64,000 nt of DNA from contig NZ_OCMT01000002.1 of assembly GCF_900215335.1 (NCBI RefSeq), forward strand, positions 1,178,001 to 1,242,000. Reading direction: 5' to 3'. Position 1 is the first letter of the stretch; each line of letters starts with the position of its first letter. A program made the position numbers and the translations under genes. Positions 43,370 through 52,046 of the stretch are shown here, one piece after another. The notes below the pieces were generated by a model. It saw only the letters and a list, made by a program, of their open reading frames with translations. It was not told where the DNA came from and ran no database searches. The DNA comes from Pedobacter xixiisoli. Its GTDB lineage: Bacteria; Bacteroidota; Bacteroidia; Sphingobacteriales; Sphingobacteriaceae.

Positions 43370-46300
43370 TTGTTGGTTGCCGGCGTAGTTTTTTCCCTAC
43401 AGTTTAAACCTGTACAGACGTTTGTAGCCAAAAAAGCCGCAGATTATCTTTCTAAAGAATTGAATACAACCGTTAAAGTTGGTGGGCTTTATGTAAGGCC
43501 TTTCAAATCTGTAGTGCTTGAAGAATTATTAGTATTAGACCTACAGAAAGATACTTTGGCCCATTTTCCAAAATTTCTGGTAGATCTTAACTATTTTTCT
43601 TTGAAAGAAAGAATAGTAGACATCAACACTGTTCAACTAAACGATGGAACTTTCTTTCTAAAAAAACAGACCGATGGGAATAGCAACTTGGATTTCATAA
43701 TTGATTATTTTGATAGCGGTAAGCCAAAGACTCCTTCGAAAAAGAAAAAGTTTCAAATTCTCTTCGATAGGGTTATCATCAATAATCTTCACTTCAAATA
43801 CAAAAACTTTAATGATAACGAAAAGGTTGATGGCGTAAATTTTGAAGATGTTGATGTTACCGAGATGAATGGCATATTCGAAGGTCTAGATACGAAGGAC
43901 CACCTACTGCAAGCGAACATCAAGAACCTTACTCTAAAGGAAAAAAGTGGCTTTTATTTAAAAAACCTGAGCGCTTTTACTACAGTAGATAGTAATGCAA
44001 TAGAATTAAAAAAACTACTTTTAGTCACCAATAAAACTCGCCTTACCGACTATTATCAAATGAAGTTTAAAAGCTTCCGAGATTTTAAGGATTACGAAAA
44101 TAAGGTAAGGATGAAAGCCAATTTCGTAAATAGTCATATATCTTCCAGTGATATCGCTTTTTTTGCTCCTGCGTTAAAAAAGATGAAACTGGATATCGAT
44201 ATTGACGGGCAGATTACGGGTTTAGTAAATAATTTAAGAGCAAAAAAGCTATCAGTTAAGACTGGAAAAGCAACTTACATTAAAGGCGATTTCTCTATGA
44301 AAGGACTTCCCAACTGGGATGAAACTTTTATGGACATGAAGATTGAGCTTGCGGGAACCAACAAGAAAGACTTAGACGAAATTCTAACTGACCTTACCGG
44401 GAAACGCGTCAAATCAATTCCAGAAATTGTAAACAAGTTTGGAAATATCAACTTCAATGGGCATTTCACTGGTTTTCAGAATGATTTCATCGCCTATGGT
44501 GAGTTTAAAACCAAGTTAGGCCGTTTGAAGTCTGATGTAAACATGAAAATTGATAAAAAAGGCATTCCATCTTACTCAGGGAATGTAAAAACTTACGATT
44601 TTCATATTGGCGATTTACTCAATGAAAAATTATTAGGCAGAGTTACCTCTGAACTGAATATTAAAGGTAGAGGTACAGAAATCAAAGACCTAAACGAAGA
44701 GTTGAAGGGAAAGATCAGTTACCTAGATTTTAAAGGCTATCGTTACAGAAACATTGATATCAACGGTACTTTTGAGAAAAAATTCTTTGACGGAAACTTA
44801 AAAATAAATGATAAAAACGTACAATTAGACTTTGATGGCGGCGTAAACCTTAATCCAGAACTACCAGTTTTTAACTTTAAAGCAAACATCAGAAATGCCC
44901 GTTTAAAAACACTGAAACTTTACAAAGATTCCCTTAAAGTAGATGCAATTTTCAGCACCAATTTCTCCGGAACTAACTTAGATAATATACAAGGACGATT
45001 GCTGCTTCAAGAAATCACCTTGAACAATCTACGTGGAATCTATAAAATTGATTCTGTATTTTTAAATGCTCGAGGTACGGGGATGGATAGAAGTCTAAGC
45101 ATCAATTCTGATATTCTGGAAGCAGGAATTAAGGGCCAGTATGATTTAGGAACCATTGTATCTTATTTTAAAACCATTGGAAAAACATACGTTCCGTCTC
45201 TAAAAACAGACATCTATAAATTCAAAACACAGGTATTTGATTTTAGGTTAAGGATAAAAAACTTCGAGCCTATTGCTGAACTGATTTCTCCGGGATTAGA
45301 AATTGACAAAGAATCCTTACTAGTAGGTGCTTTCGACTCTAGAAATAACACCGCTACGTTGGGTGGCGTAATTAAACGATTAAAGTTCAAAGGTATCGTT
45401 GCCAACAACGTTATTATCGACGAGAATACTTCGCCACAACAACTTACTGCCATTGTTTCTTCGGATAGAATAGATTTAAATGACAGCCTTTACATCAAGA
45501 ACGTCAACATTTCTAATATTCTACGGAACGACAGTCTATCGCTAAACGTTAAGCTTTCTAACGCAGATGATGCCAACCAACTCGATTTAAACGGACTAGT
45601 TGAATTCTTACCTGATACCGCTAAAATCAGTATCCTCCCTTCTAACTTGAAAATAAACTATCAAGACTGGAATATTGAAGAAAAAGTACAAATTGGACTC
45701 AACAAAGGCAAAACAAAAATTGAAAACTTCTCGCTGAGCAGCGGTACACAGGAGTTAAAAATCAATGGAATTATTTCTGAAGATCCAACTGATGTGGTCA
45801 CCTTAGCTTTAGAAAATTTTAATCTTAAAACGCTAAATCCGTTCTTCAAATCGGCAGGCGTTAATCTTGCTGGTGTAGCAAACGGAAAGACAATGGTCTA
45901 CGGCTTATTAAAATCGCCTAAAATTTCAGACAGCTTGAGGGTTGATTCTTTAGGGTTTAATGGTACTTACATCGGCAGCTTAACCGATACTTCTTCTTTT
46001 AATAGTGATACCAAAATAGCTACGGTTTACGCTAAAATTGTGGCTGCCGACAGAGAAACGTTCAATATCACTGGAAATATCAATGCCGCAGAAAAGCAAA
46101 TTGATCTTAATGTAAAATTAGATGACAGTGAGCTGGCCTTACTCACCCCTTTTGTGCGCAAGCTGGTTTCTAACCTAAAAGGAAAGGTATCTGCAGATTT
46201 ATCGGTAAAAGGTCCTTTCTCAGAACCATTGATAAATGGCGATATCAATTTGGATAAAGCGCAGGTAACTGTTAACTACTTAAAAACAACTTACATTATA

Positions 46301-47770
46301 GACGACCAAGTAACGGTAAACAACAGTGCTATACAACTAAACAATTTAGTACTAAAAGACTTGGAGGGGCATACAGGAACAGCAAGTGGTTCGGTAGACC
46401 TAAAAAATATAGACAACCCTAACATTCAGGTAGAACTTGAGGCAAAAAATTTATTAGCGTTAAATACTACATCAAAAGATAATGCTGTTTATTTCGGGAA
46501 AGCCTATGGTACCGGTAAATTCTCTTTTAAAGGACCTACCAATGATATGTTTATTGACATTGATGCCAAAACCGAAAAAGGAACTGTATTTAGCTTACCA
46601 TTAAACAGTTCTGAAACAATAACGGACAAAGACTTCATCACTTTTGTAAGTAAAGACACCACCAAAGTAGTTAAAAAAATATCGAGCTTCGAAGGATTAA
46701 GCATGAGATTTAAACTAAGCGTTGACCCAAATACTACAGTAAATATTTTTACCGTGTTAGGCAAGCTTAGTGGAACGGGAAATGCAGACTTAGAGCTCAA
46801 TATATCTAAAGTGGGTGATTTTGAGATGAAGGGCGATTACATTATTGAAAGTGGTGTATTTGATTTTACGGCGAGAGAAGTAATCAATAAGCGATTTGAA
46901 ATTAGGCAAGGAGGAACCATTAGGTGGACTGGAAACCCAACTAATGCGCAAATTAACCTGAAGGCCATTTACATGTTACGTGCAGCCTTGGGCGACCTTT
47001 ATCAAGCTGCAAATAGAGATGCAAGTAGTAATGCTACACAAACTGCACAAACCGAGGTGGAAATGGGTTTAACAGGCTTATTAATGAAACCAGATATTAA
47101 ATTGGATATTTTTTTCCCTGCCAATCCAGCTATCAAAGAAGAACTACAGTCTTATTTTAACGACGGAAACAACTTAAACACTCAAGCTTTAAGCTTAATT
47201 ATACAGCGTAGATTTGCTCCTGGTACAGGTGCTGAGAATTTAAGTCAGCAATTAGGCTCGGTAGGCACAGGTACCGCAACAGATTTGATTTTTAACCAGC
47301 TGAACAATGTACTATCTAGCTTAAACTTAAACTTTGTAGACATTAATATTCGTTCGTTTAATGAAGCTAGTGCCTCAGCAAAGCTCTTCAATGACCGGGT
47401 AATTATTAGTGCTGGAATCACCGATATTAGCAAAAGTTCTATTGATAACTCTATCGGTTTTAGAAATGAGATTGGTCGTGAGGTAGAAATACTAGGCTTA
47501 ATTAAAAAAGATGGCAGCTTAGTTGGTAAAATCGCCAATAAACCACCCACTATTCAAAGTATATTTGCCAACCCAGGTATAGATCCATATCGAAATGTAT
47601 TTTCTTTAGGTTTAATTTATAACCAACAGTTCGACACCTTTACAGAGCTACTGAAAAAAATTTCGGGCAAATATCGCAGAGAGCAAAAGAAGAAAGACGC
47701 GGAGAAAGAAAAGCAGCGAATAGATAAAGAAGCGATTCTTACTGAGAAGAAGAAAAACCAAAACAAATAA
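43370..47770 (+). CDS. TamB-like translocation/assembly module protein, start uncertain
   Basis: A protein of about 1466 residues or more. The C-terminal part (about 1080-1420) matches the TamB (DUF490) domain: GKLSGTGNADLELN, GDFEMKGDYIIESGVFDF, GGTIRWTGNPTNAQINLKAIYMLRA and LVGKIANKPP. TamB-like proteins span the periplasm and help outer-membrane biogenesis. The listed start is TTG 43370, but the frame is open and coding-like back to 43289 and encodes KIIKKLLKILLWIIASIILL, an obvious membrane anchor, with no ATG, GTG or TTG in frame. The true start or a frameshift upstream is unresolved. The C-terminus is Lys/Glu rich. Confidence 0.88.
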   Translation: MLVAGVVFSLQFKPVQTFVAKKAADYLSKELNTTVKVGGLYVRPFKSVVLEELLVLDLQKDTLAHFPKFLVDLNYFSLKERIVDINTVQLNDGTFFLKKQTDGNSNLDFIIDYFDSGKPKTPSKKKKFQILFDRVIINNLHFKYKNFNDNEKVDGVNFEDVDVTEMNGIFEGLDTKDHLLQANIKNLTLKEKSGFYLKNLSAFTTVDSNAIELKKLLLVTNKTRLTDYYQMKFKSFRDFKDYENKVRMKANFVNSHISSSDIAFFAPALKKMKLDIDIDGQITGLVNNLRAKKLSVKTGKATYIKGDFSMKGLPNWDETFMDMKIELAGTNKKDLDEILTDLTGKRVKSIPEIVNKFGNINFNGHFTGFQNDFIAYGEFKTKLGRLKSDVNMKIDKKGIPSYSGNVKTYDFHIGDLLNEKLLGRVTSELNIKGRGTEIKDLNEELKGKISYLDFKGYRYRNIDINGTFEKKFFDGNLKINDKNVQLDFDGGVNLNPELPVFNFKANIRNARLKTLKLYKDSLKVDAIFSTNFSGTNLDNIQGRLLLQEITLNNLRGIYKIDSVFLNARGTGMDRSLSINSDILEAGIKGQYDLGTIVSYFKTIGKTYVPSLKTDIYKFKTQVFDFRLRIKNFEPIAELISPGLEIDKESLLVGAFDSRNNTATLGGVIKRLKFKGIVANNVIIDENTSPQQLTAIVSSDRIDLNDSLYIKNVNISNILRNDSLSLNVKLSNADDANQLDLNGLVEFLPDTAKISILPSNLKINYQDWNIEEKVQIGLNKGKTKIENFSLSSGTQELKINGIISEDPTDVVTLALENFNLKTLNPFFKSAGVNLAGVANGKTMVYGLLKSPKISDSLRVDSLGFNGTYIGSLTDTSSFNSDTKIATVYAKIVAADRETFNITGNINAAEKQIDLNVKLDDSELALLTPFVRKLVSNLKGKVSADLSVKGPFSEPLINGDINLDKAQVTVNYLKTTYIIDDQVTVNNSAIQLNNLVLKDLEGHTGTASGSVDLKNIDNPNIQVELEAKNLLALNTTSKDNAVYFGKAYGTGKFSFKGPTNDMFIDIDAKTEKGTVFSLPLNSSETITDKDFITFVSKDTTKVVKKISSFEGLSMRFKLSVDPNTTVNIFTVLGKLSGTGNADLELNISKVGDFEMKGDYIIESGVFDFTAREVINKRFEIRQGGTIRWTGNPTNAQINLKAIYMLRAALGDLYQAANRDASSNATQTAQTEVEMGLTGLLMKPDIKLDIFFPANPAIKEELQSYFNDGNNLNTQALSLIIQRRFAPGTGAENLSQQLGSVGTGTATDLIFNQLNNVLSSLNLNFVDINIRSFNEASASAKLFNDRVIISAGITDISKSSIDNSIGFRNEIGREVEILGLIKKDGSLVGKIANKPPTIQSIFANPGIDPYRNVFSLGLIYNQQFDTFTELLKKISGKYRREQKKKDAEKEKQRIDKEAILTEKKKNQNK

Positions 47771-47821
47771 GGGTATTTACAACTTTAGAATTACGACTGA
47801 CGATTTCGACTACTAAAATAT

Positions 47822-47856
47822 AAAAGCGCCAGAAGTAATTACCTCCTGACGCTTTT
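47822..47856 (-). terminator. Terminator of ribBA
   Basis: On the minus strand AAAAGCGTCAGGAG and CTTCTGGCGCTTTT pair throughout when two G-U pairs are allowed; a T run follows. It sits between convergent genes and pairs less well in the plus direction. Confidence 0.7.
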
Positions 47857-47889
47857 TAACCTTTTACTTTCTACTTTTAACTTAAAAAG

Positions 47890-49101
47890 TTAGCCCTTTA
47901 AAATCTGGTGTCCCATTTTATCTCTCTTAGCAATTAAGTAAGATTCATTGTGTTTGTTACTTTCTATCTCTATCGCTATGTTTTCTACAATTTCTAAACC
48001 GTAGCCAACTAAGCCAGCTCTTTTAGTTGGATTGTTGGACATCAGTTTCATATTGGTAATACCTTGCGCTCGTAAAATTTGAGCACCAACACCATAGTCA
48101 CGTTCATCGCCTTTAAAACCAAGTTGAATGTTTGCTTCTACCGTATCCATACCCGCATCCTGCAAATTGTACGCATGCAGTTTGTTCACTAAACCAATAC
48201 CTCTACCTTCTTGGTTCATATATACAATTAAGCCTTTACCTTCCTTCTCAATCATTTCCATAGCTCTGTGTAACTGTGGACCACAATCACAACGGCAAGA
48301 ACCAAAAATATCTCCCGTAACGCATGAACTGTGAATACGTGTCAACACCGCTTCGCCCTCTTCCCATTCGCCTTTTGAGATAGCCATGTGCGTAGCACCG
48401 TTACTCAATTGCGTATAAGCAGTCATTTTGAAATCGCCCCATTGTGTCGGCAAATTCACCGTTACTTCTTCTTTAATTAAACTTTCTGCTGCTAAACGAT
48501 AGGTAATCAAATCTTTGATAGAAATGATTTTTAAATCGTGTTGTTTAGCAATTAGCATCAAGTCAGGCAAACGAGCCATGGTACCATCCTCGTTCATAAT
48601 TTCTACCAAAACGCCAGCAGGTTCAAAACCTGCTAAACGAGCAATATCAATGGTAGCCTCTGTATGCCCAGTTCTACGTAATACGCCTTCTTTTCTAGCC
48701 CTCAACGGGAAAATATGCCCAGGTCTACCTAAATCTTCTGGCTTAGTAGATGGATTTATTAAAGCCTGTACAGTCTTAGCTCTATCGTGTGCCGAAATAC
48801 CTGTAGTACAACCTTGTCCAATTAAATCTACCGATACAGTAAATGGCGTTTGGTGTAAAACGGTATTGTTTTGAACCATTAAGTTCAATTCCAATTTATC
48901 GCACATTTCTTCGATTAGTGGAGCGCAGATTAAACCACGTCCGTACTTAGACATGAAGTTGATTACTTCTGGTGTTACATTTCTGGCAGCCGTTAAAAAA
49001 TCACCTTCATTTTCACGGTCTTCATCATCAACTACTATGATAATTTTTCCAGCTCTTACATCGGCAAGTGCCTCTTCTATTGTATTTAATTTGATTTCCA
49101 T
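47890..49101 (-). CDS. ribBA: Bifunctional DHBP synthase / GTP cyclohydrolase II
   Basis: A 403-residue riboflavin-biosynthesis enzyme. The RibB half (about 1-205) has [13 protein letters not shown] and [16 protein letters not shown]; the RibA half (about 208-403) has [24 protein letters not shown], with the zinc cysteines, and [10 protein letters not shown]. The reading frame is open far upstream to 49275, but ATG 49101 ([12 protein letters not shown]) is the conserved start, and a -7 box at 49151-49158 supports it. No FMN riboswitch fits in the roughly 45-nt leader. Confidence 0.97.
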   Translation of the reverse strand: MEIKLNTIEEALADVRAGKIIIVVDDEDRENEGDFLTAARNVTPEVINFMSKYGRGLICAPLIEEMCDKLELNLMVQNNTVLHQTPFTVSVDLIGQGCTTGISAHDRAKTVQALINPSTKPEDLGRPGHIFPLRARKEGVLRRTGHTEATIDIARLAGFEPAGVLVEIMNEDGTMARLPDLMLIAKQHDLKIISIKDLITYRLAAESLIKEEVTVNLPTQWGDFKMTAYTQLSNGATHMAISKGEWEEGEAVLTRIHSSCVTGDIFGSCRCDCGPQLHRAMEMIEKEGKGLIVYMNQEGRGIGLVNKLHAYNLQDAGMDTVEANIQLGFKGDERDYGVGAQILRAQGITNMKLMSNNPTKRAGLVGYGLEIVENIAIEIESNKHNESYLIAKRDKMGHQILKG

Positions 49102-49150
49102 TTTGGCAATAACAAAATGCATGGGATTTGCCCCACTTTTAATTTGAGTG

Positions 49151-49158
49151 CAAAGGTA
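49151..49158 (-). promoter_or_regulatory. -7 box of ribBA
   Basis: TACCTTTG on the minus strand is a perfect TAnnTTTG box; transcription would start near 49145, about 45 nt before ATG 49101. This rules out the longer upstream reading frame. No clear -33 element. Confidence 0.55.
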
Positions 49159-49639
49159 CAACCATTTTATGAGTTGTGGGTTATTAGCCACTAGTTTTTG
49201 ACCTGTAAAGAACATTATGACATTGGAGAAGCAGTTTCCTAGTTTTAATAAATCAACAGTTATTATAATTAGCAAATAATTTGAAGAGCAATAACAGCTA
49301 TTCCAAACTTCCTGTAGTCCTGCTTTTCATTATAGCCCTCGCTACACTACGTTTGCTCGGGGCTGCCATTTCAATCAGGTCTAATCGGCAAAATGAGGGG
49401 TGCTATTTAACGTTCCTAGCAAAAGCCTAGGTAAGCCAAACCCGATTGAAGTGGAAATACTTTTTTGACGCGTTATTTCGACCGCAGGGAGAAATCTGTT
49501 TTTTAGTAGCGCATAACTTGGAGATTTCTTACATGCGTTCGAAATGACGGCAGTAGAAGACAAAAAAGATTGAAACGTAAAGCGGGACTACCATTGCGAT
49601 GGAAAACAGCCGCAGCTTTTTAAACAAATAAGCAAAAAA
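49159..49639. other. Repeat-bearing gap between ribBA and the LptF/G permease
   Basis: No gene recognised; the open frame here is the unused upstream extension of ribBA. The main content is interspersed element copy C (49316-49589). Confidence 0.6.
49316..49589 (+). repeat. Interspersed palindromic element, copy C
   Basis: Bounded by AGTCCTGC (49316-49323) and GCGGGACT (49582-49589). It shares AAACCCGATTGAAGTGGAAATACTTTTTTG and AAAAAAGATTGAAACG with copy A. Between those two blocks is a separate stem-loop: TTATTTCGACCGCAGGGAG.. (49473-49497) pairs imperfectly with ..ATGCGTTCGAAATGA (49522-49547). The 3' flank ACCATTGCGATGGAA also resembles the flank of copy B. Confidence 0.85.
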
Positions 49640-51112
49640 CTAGTTTTTGGCTTCTATTTCTGTAGTTTTTTTACGCTTAAAAAGCTTTTTGAATAAGCCA
49701 ACAATTAGTTGTTTGTAATAATCGATATCGAATAAGGCAGAATCTACCGTTGCTTTGTAAGTTAGGAAAGCACCTACTGGCGTGAGGATAATTACGGCCA
49801 TCCACATTCCCGCAACAGGGTCTAAAGATCCTTCTTTGGCAGATTTCTCGGCTACTGTAGAAATGATATGGTAGAACAAAAAGAAAATCACTGCAATTAC
49901 CACCGGCAAACCTAAACCGCCTTTACGAATGATAGCCCCCAAAGGTGCGCCGATAAAGAAAAGCAACAAGCAAGATACGGCTAAGGTATACTTACGCTGA
50001 TACTCTATTTTCGCCCTTAAAACTTCCTTACTTCTAAACTCGTAATCTGCAAGCTGACCTTTGATCGTTTGCTTCAAAGCGTCTATTTGATCGTATGCAC
50101 TTTGTAATGCCTGCGCTTTCTGATCTTTGGGGATAAAGCTAAGCACATCGCCTTTAAAGATCGTTGGAGGGGTTTTAACCTTGGTATATCCTTTTATATA
50201 ACTACTTTGTTTAAAGTAATACTGTGCATTTGTTTGCAACGCCCTTCCAATACTATCCAAACCTTTTGTCAACGAATCTCTTCGGTGCAGCAACTCTTTA
50301 CGGTTCAGCATAGGTGCATTATTCTTAAAATTTTGCTCCTCTGTACGTGTCATGCTTTTAAAACTACTGAAATCGAACTTAACTTCCGTTTGCTTAAAGC
50401 GCATCCTAGTTAACGACTGGCGAGGATTATAGCTACCGTTATTAGACGCAGCTTCTTGGTAACGAACGCCATTGACCAAGTTCAGCACCATGTAGTTACC
50501 ATCTGAGGTTTTGGACATCTTCCCCTTTTCGGCCATAATAATTTGCGGAATACCAGTGTTACTTCCACTTTTATGATCATAAATCATGATGCCATAAAGG
50601 GAATCTACCGCTCCTTCGCCCTTGCGCTCTATACGCATAGAATAACCTGGAATGCTATTGTTAAACACTCCGGCTTTAATTAAAAAGGAAAGCTTTTTAT
50701 TACGAACATCCCAGAGTAGCGAACCGTATTTTAAATTGGCCTTGGGCAGCATATAATCTGAAAAGAAAAAGGAGGCGACTGCTAAACCTACAATGAGAAT
50801 AAGCAATGGCTGCATAGCTTTACGCAAAGAAACTCCCGCCGACTTGATGGCCACTAACTCATAATTCTCTCCGAGGTTACCGAAAGTCATGATGGAAGAC
50901 AGCAAAATGGCCAACGGCAATGCCATAGCTACATTTGAAGCCGATGCGTACATCATCAATTCGGCTATAACGTACCATTCGAACCCCTTGCCTATTAAAT
51001 CATCGACGTACTTAAACAAAAAGAACATCAACAGAATAAACATCACAATAAAAAATGTGACGGCAAAAGGTCTAATAAATGCCTTGATTAGCAGTAAATG
51101 AATCTTTTTCAA
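49640..51112 (-). CDS. LptF/LptG (YjgP/YjgQ) family permease
   Basis: A 490-residue inner-membrane protein with about six transmembrane helices in the LptF/G pattern: three near the N-terminus (about 12-35, 52-72, 100-120), a long periplasmic domain, and three near the C-terminus (about 375-450, LLLFFIGAPLGAIIRKGGLGLPVVIAVIFF). LptF and LptG drive lipopolysaccharide extraction with LptB. The start must be TTG 51112, since a TAG stop is the codon directly before it. TATCTTTG (51118-51125) ends 5 nt before that codon. Confidence 0.93.
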   Translation of the reverse strand: MKKIHLLLIKAFIRPFAVTFFIVMFILLMFFLFKYVDDLIGKGFEWYVIAELMMYASASNVAMALPLAILLSSIMTFGNLGENYELVAIKSAGVSLRKAMQPLLILIVGLAVASFFFSDYMLPKANLKYGSLLWDVRNKKLSFLIKAGVFNNSIPGYSMRIERKGEGAVDSLYGIMIYDHKSGSNTGIPQIIMAEKGKMSKTSDGNYMVLNLVNGVRYQEAASNNGSYNPRQSLTRMRFKQTEVKFDFSSFKSMTRTEEQNFKNNAPMLNRKELLHRRDSLTKGLDSIGRALQTNAQYYFKQSSYIKGYTKVKTPPTIFKGDVLSFIPKDQKAQALQSAYDQIDALKQTIKGQLADYEFRSKEVLRAKIEYQRKYTLAVSCLLLFFIGAPLGAIIRKGGLGLPVVIAVIFFLFYHIISTVAEKSAKEGSLDPVAGMWMAVIILTPVGAFLTYKATVDSALFDIDYYKQLIVGLFKKLFKRKKTTEIEAKN

Positions 51113-51117
51113 CTATG

Positions 51118-51125
51118 CAAAGATA
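51118..51125 (-). promoter_or_regulatory. -7 box placed 5 nt before the LptF/G permease start
   Basis: TATCTTTG on the minus strand fits TAnnTTTG and ends 5 nt before the TTG start codon, again suggesting a leaderless message. The -33 element is not evident. Confidence 0.4.
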
Positions 51126-51238
51126 GGCGTTTTTTGCAGAAATTGGAGGCTTATACTTGGTAAGTTTTTTGTTTTAACGCTAGAAACATACACCTTTAAC
51201 CGAGGCAAAGATGAAGTACTGCAATTTGATTTCGGAAC

Positions 51239-51619
51239 TTAAGCTCCCAATACGCTCAGCAAATAAGTAATTTGATTATCCCAAATCTGTTTTCTTTCCT
51301 GCAAAGTGTCATCCGTAGCAAAATCGGTAATGGCCAAAGCTACATCGTTGGTTAGTTCGTCTTGTACAATCTCCATTTCGAAGTAGCAATAAGGTTCATC
51401 ATCAACCCATCTAAACTTCACTAGTTTATTTTCTTTAATGCTAATGAGCTTCGCTTTTTGTATTTCTCCGTCCCAAGTAAAAGTATAAGTTTGGTCTCTA
51501 AATATTACATCATCTGCAAACCATTGCGACAAGCCGTTGGGCTCGTTCAAAAAACTGTATAATATACGTGGTGAAGACCTTATGGCGTATTCTAATGTAA
51601 ATTTCTTCTTTTCTGACAT
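51239..51619 (-). CDS. START-like (SRPBCC/AHSA1-type) domain protein
   Basis: A 126-residue cytoplasmic protein. FTLEYAIRSSPRILYSFLNEPNGLSQWFAD, VKFRWVDDEPYCYFEMEI and the closing WDNQITYLLSVLGA fit the START-like domain proteins common in Bacteroidota. A hydrophobic ligand pocket is expected; the ligand and role are unknown. It is a separate unit between the permease gene and tRNA-Met. Confidence 0.85.
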   Translation of the reverse strand: MSEKKKFTLEYAIRSSPRILYSFLNEPNGLSQWFADDVIFRDQTYTFTWDGEIQKAKLISIKENKLVKFRWVDDEPYCYFEMEIVQDELTNDVALAITDFATDDTLQERKQIWDNQITYLLSVLGA

Positions 51620-51826
51620 CCTTACTTCTTTTTTAGTACTGACTATATTTTTCTAAAGAAAAGTAATTTCTTTTATAAAAGCAAAGTTTTAGAAATAAGT
51701 ATTTTTTAAAACTCACAGCAGATAGATTTAAAGGTTTCACAAAATTTATTCCTACTGCAAAAACCTATAAAACAAGCACATCTGAATTAGTTTTATGGGA
51801 AATAAAAACCTTTGAAAATATTTTTC

Positions 51827-51854
51827 TTGTTTACTGGATTAAATCCTATATTTG
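51827..51854 (+). promoter_or_regulatory. Promoter of tRNA-Met
   Basis: TTG (51827-51829) and TATATTTG (51847-51854) are 17 nt apart; the -7 box ends 13 nt before the mature tRNA. The -7 match is perfect, the spacing slightly short. Confidence 0.6.
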
Positions 51855-51867
51855 CATCTCGAAAATC

Positions 51868-51941
51868 GGCGGGGTAGCTCAGATGGTTAGAGCGCAGGAT
51901 TCATAACCCTGAGGTCGGCAGTTCGATTCTGCTCCCCGCTA
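51868..51941 (+). tRNA. tRNA-Met (CAT), probably elongator
   Basis: Seventy-four nt fold into a cloverleaf: acceptor GGCGGGG/CCCCGCT with a G1-T72 wobble and discriminator A, D stem GCTC/GAGC, anticodon loop TTCATAA (CAT), T arm GGCAG-TTCGATT-CTGCT. The initiator features (1-72 mismatch, GGG/CCC anticodon stem) are absent. A lysidine-modified tRNA-Ile2 cannot be fully excluded. There is one A-C mismatch at 31-39. CCA is not encoded. Confidence 0.92.
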
Positions 51942-51947
51942 CTGGTT

Positions 51948-51975
51948 AAAAGCTCACAGCAATGTGGGCTTTTTT
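51948..51975 (+). terminator. Terminator of tRNA-Met
   Basis: AAAAGCTCACA-GCAA-TGTGGGCTTTT forms an 11-bp stem with one T-G pair, followed by T6. Confidence 0.8.
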
Positions 51976-52017
51976 GGTTTTAAAGGAATAAGCATTTACT
52001 TTTCACCTTCAACAAAA

Positions 52018-52042
52018 AAGCGTCCCAATAAATGAGACGCTT
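52018..52042 (-). terminator. Terminator of the S41 peptidase gene
   Basis: On the minus strand AAGCGTCTCA and TGGGACGCTT pair around a 5-nt loop and are followed by a T run, 5 bp after the stop codon. Confidence 0.7.
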
Positions 52043-52046
52043 CGTT

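Noticed and set aside
45214-46800. Several minus-strand frames of 60-100 codons inside the TamB-like gene
   Set aside because: All are shadows of the long plus-strand coding frame with no start signals or recognisable domains.
49102-49150. Possible FMN riboswitch before ribBA
   Set aside because: The leader is only about 45 nt and lacks the conserved core of that riboswitch; no such fold can be built.
49102-49275. N-terminal extension of ribBA by 58 codons
   Set aside because: The extension shows no conserved sequence and contains the -7 box at 49151-49158; the conserved RibB start is at 49101.
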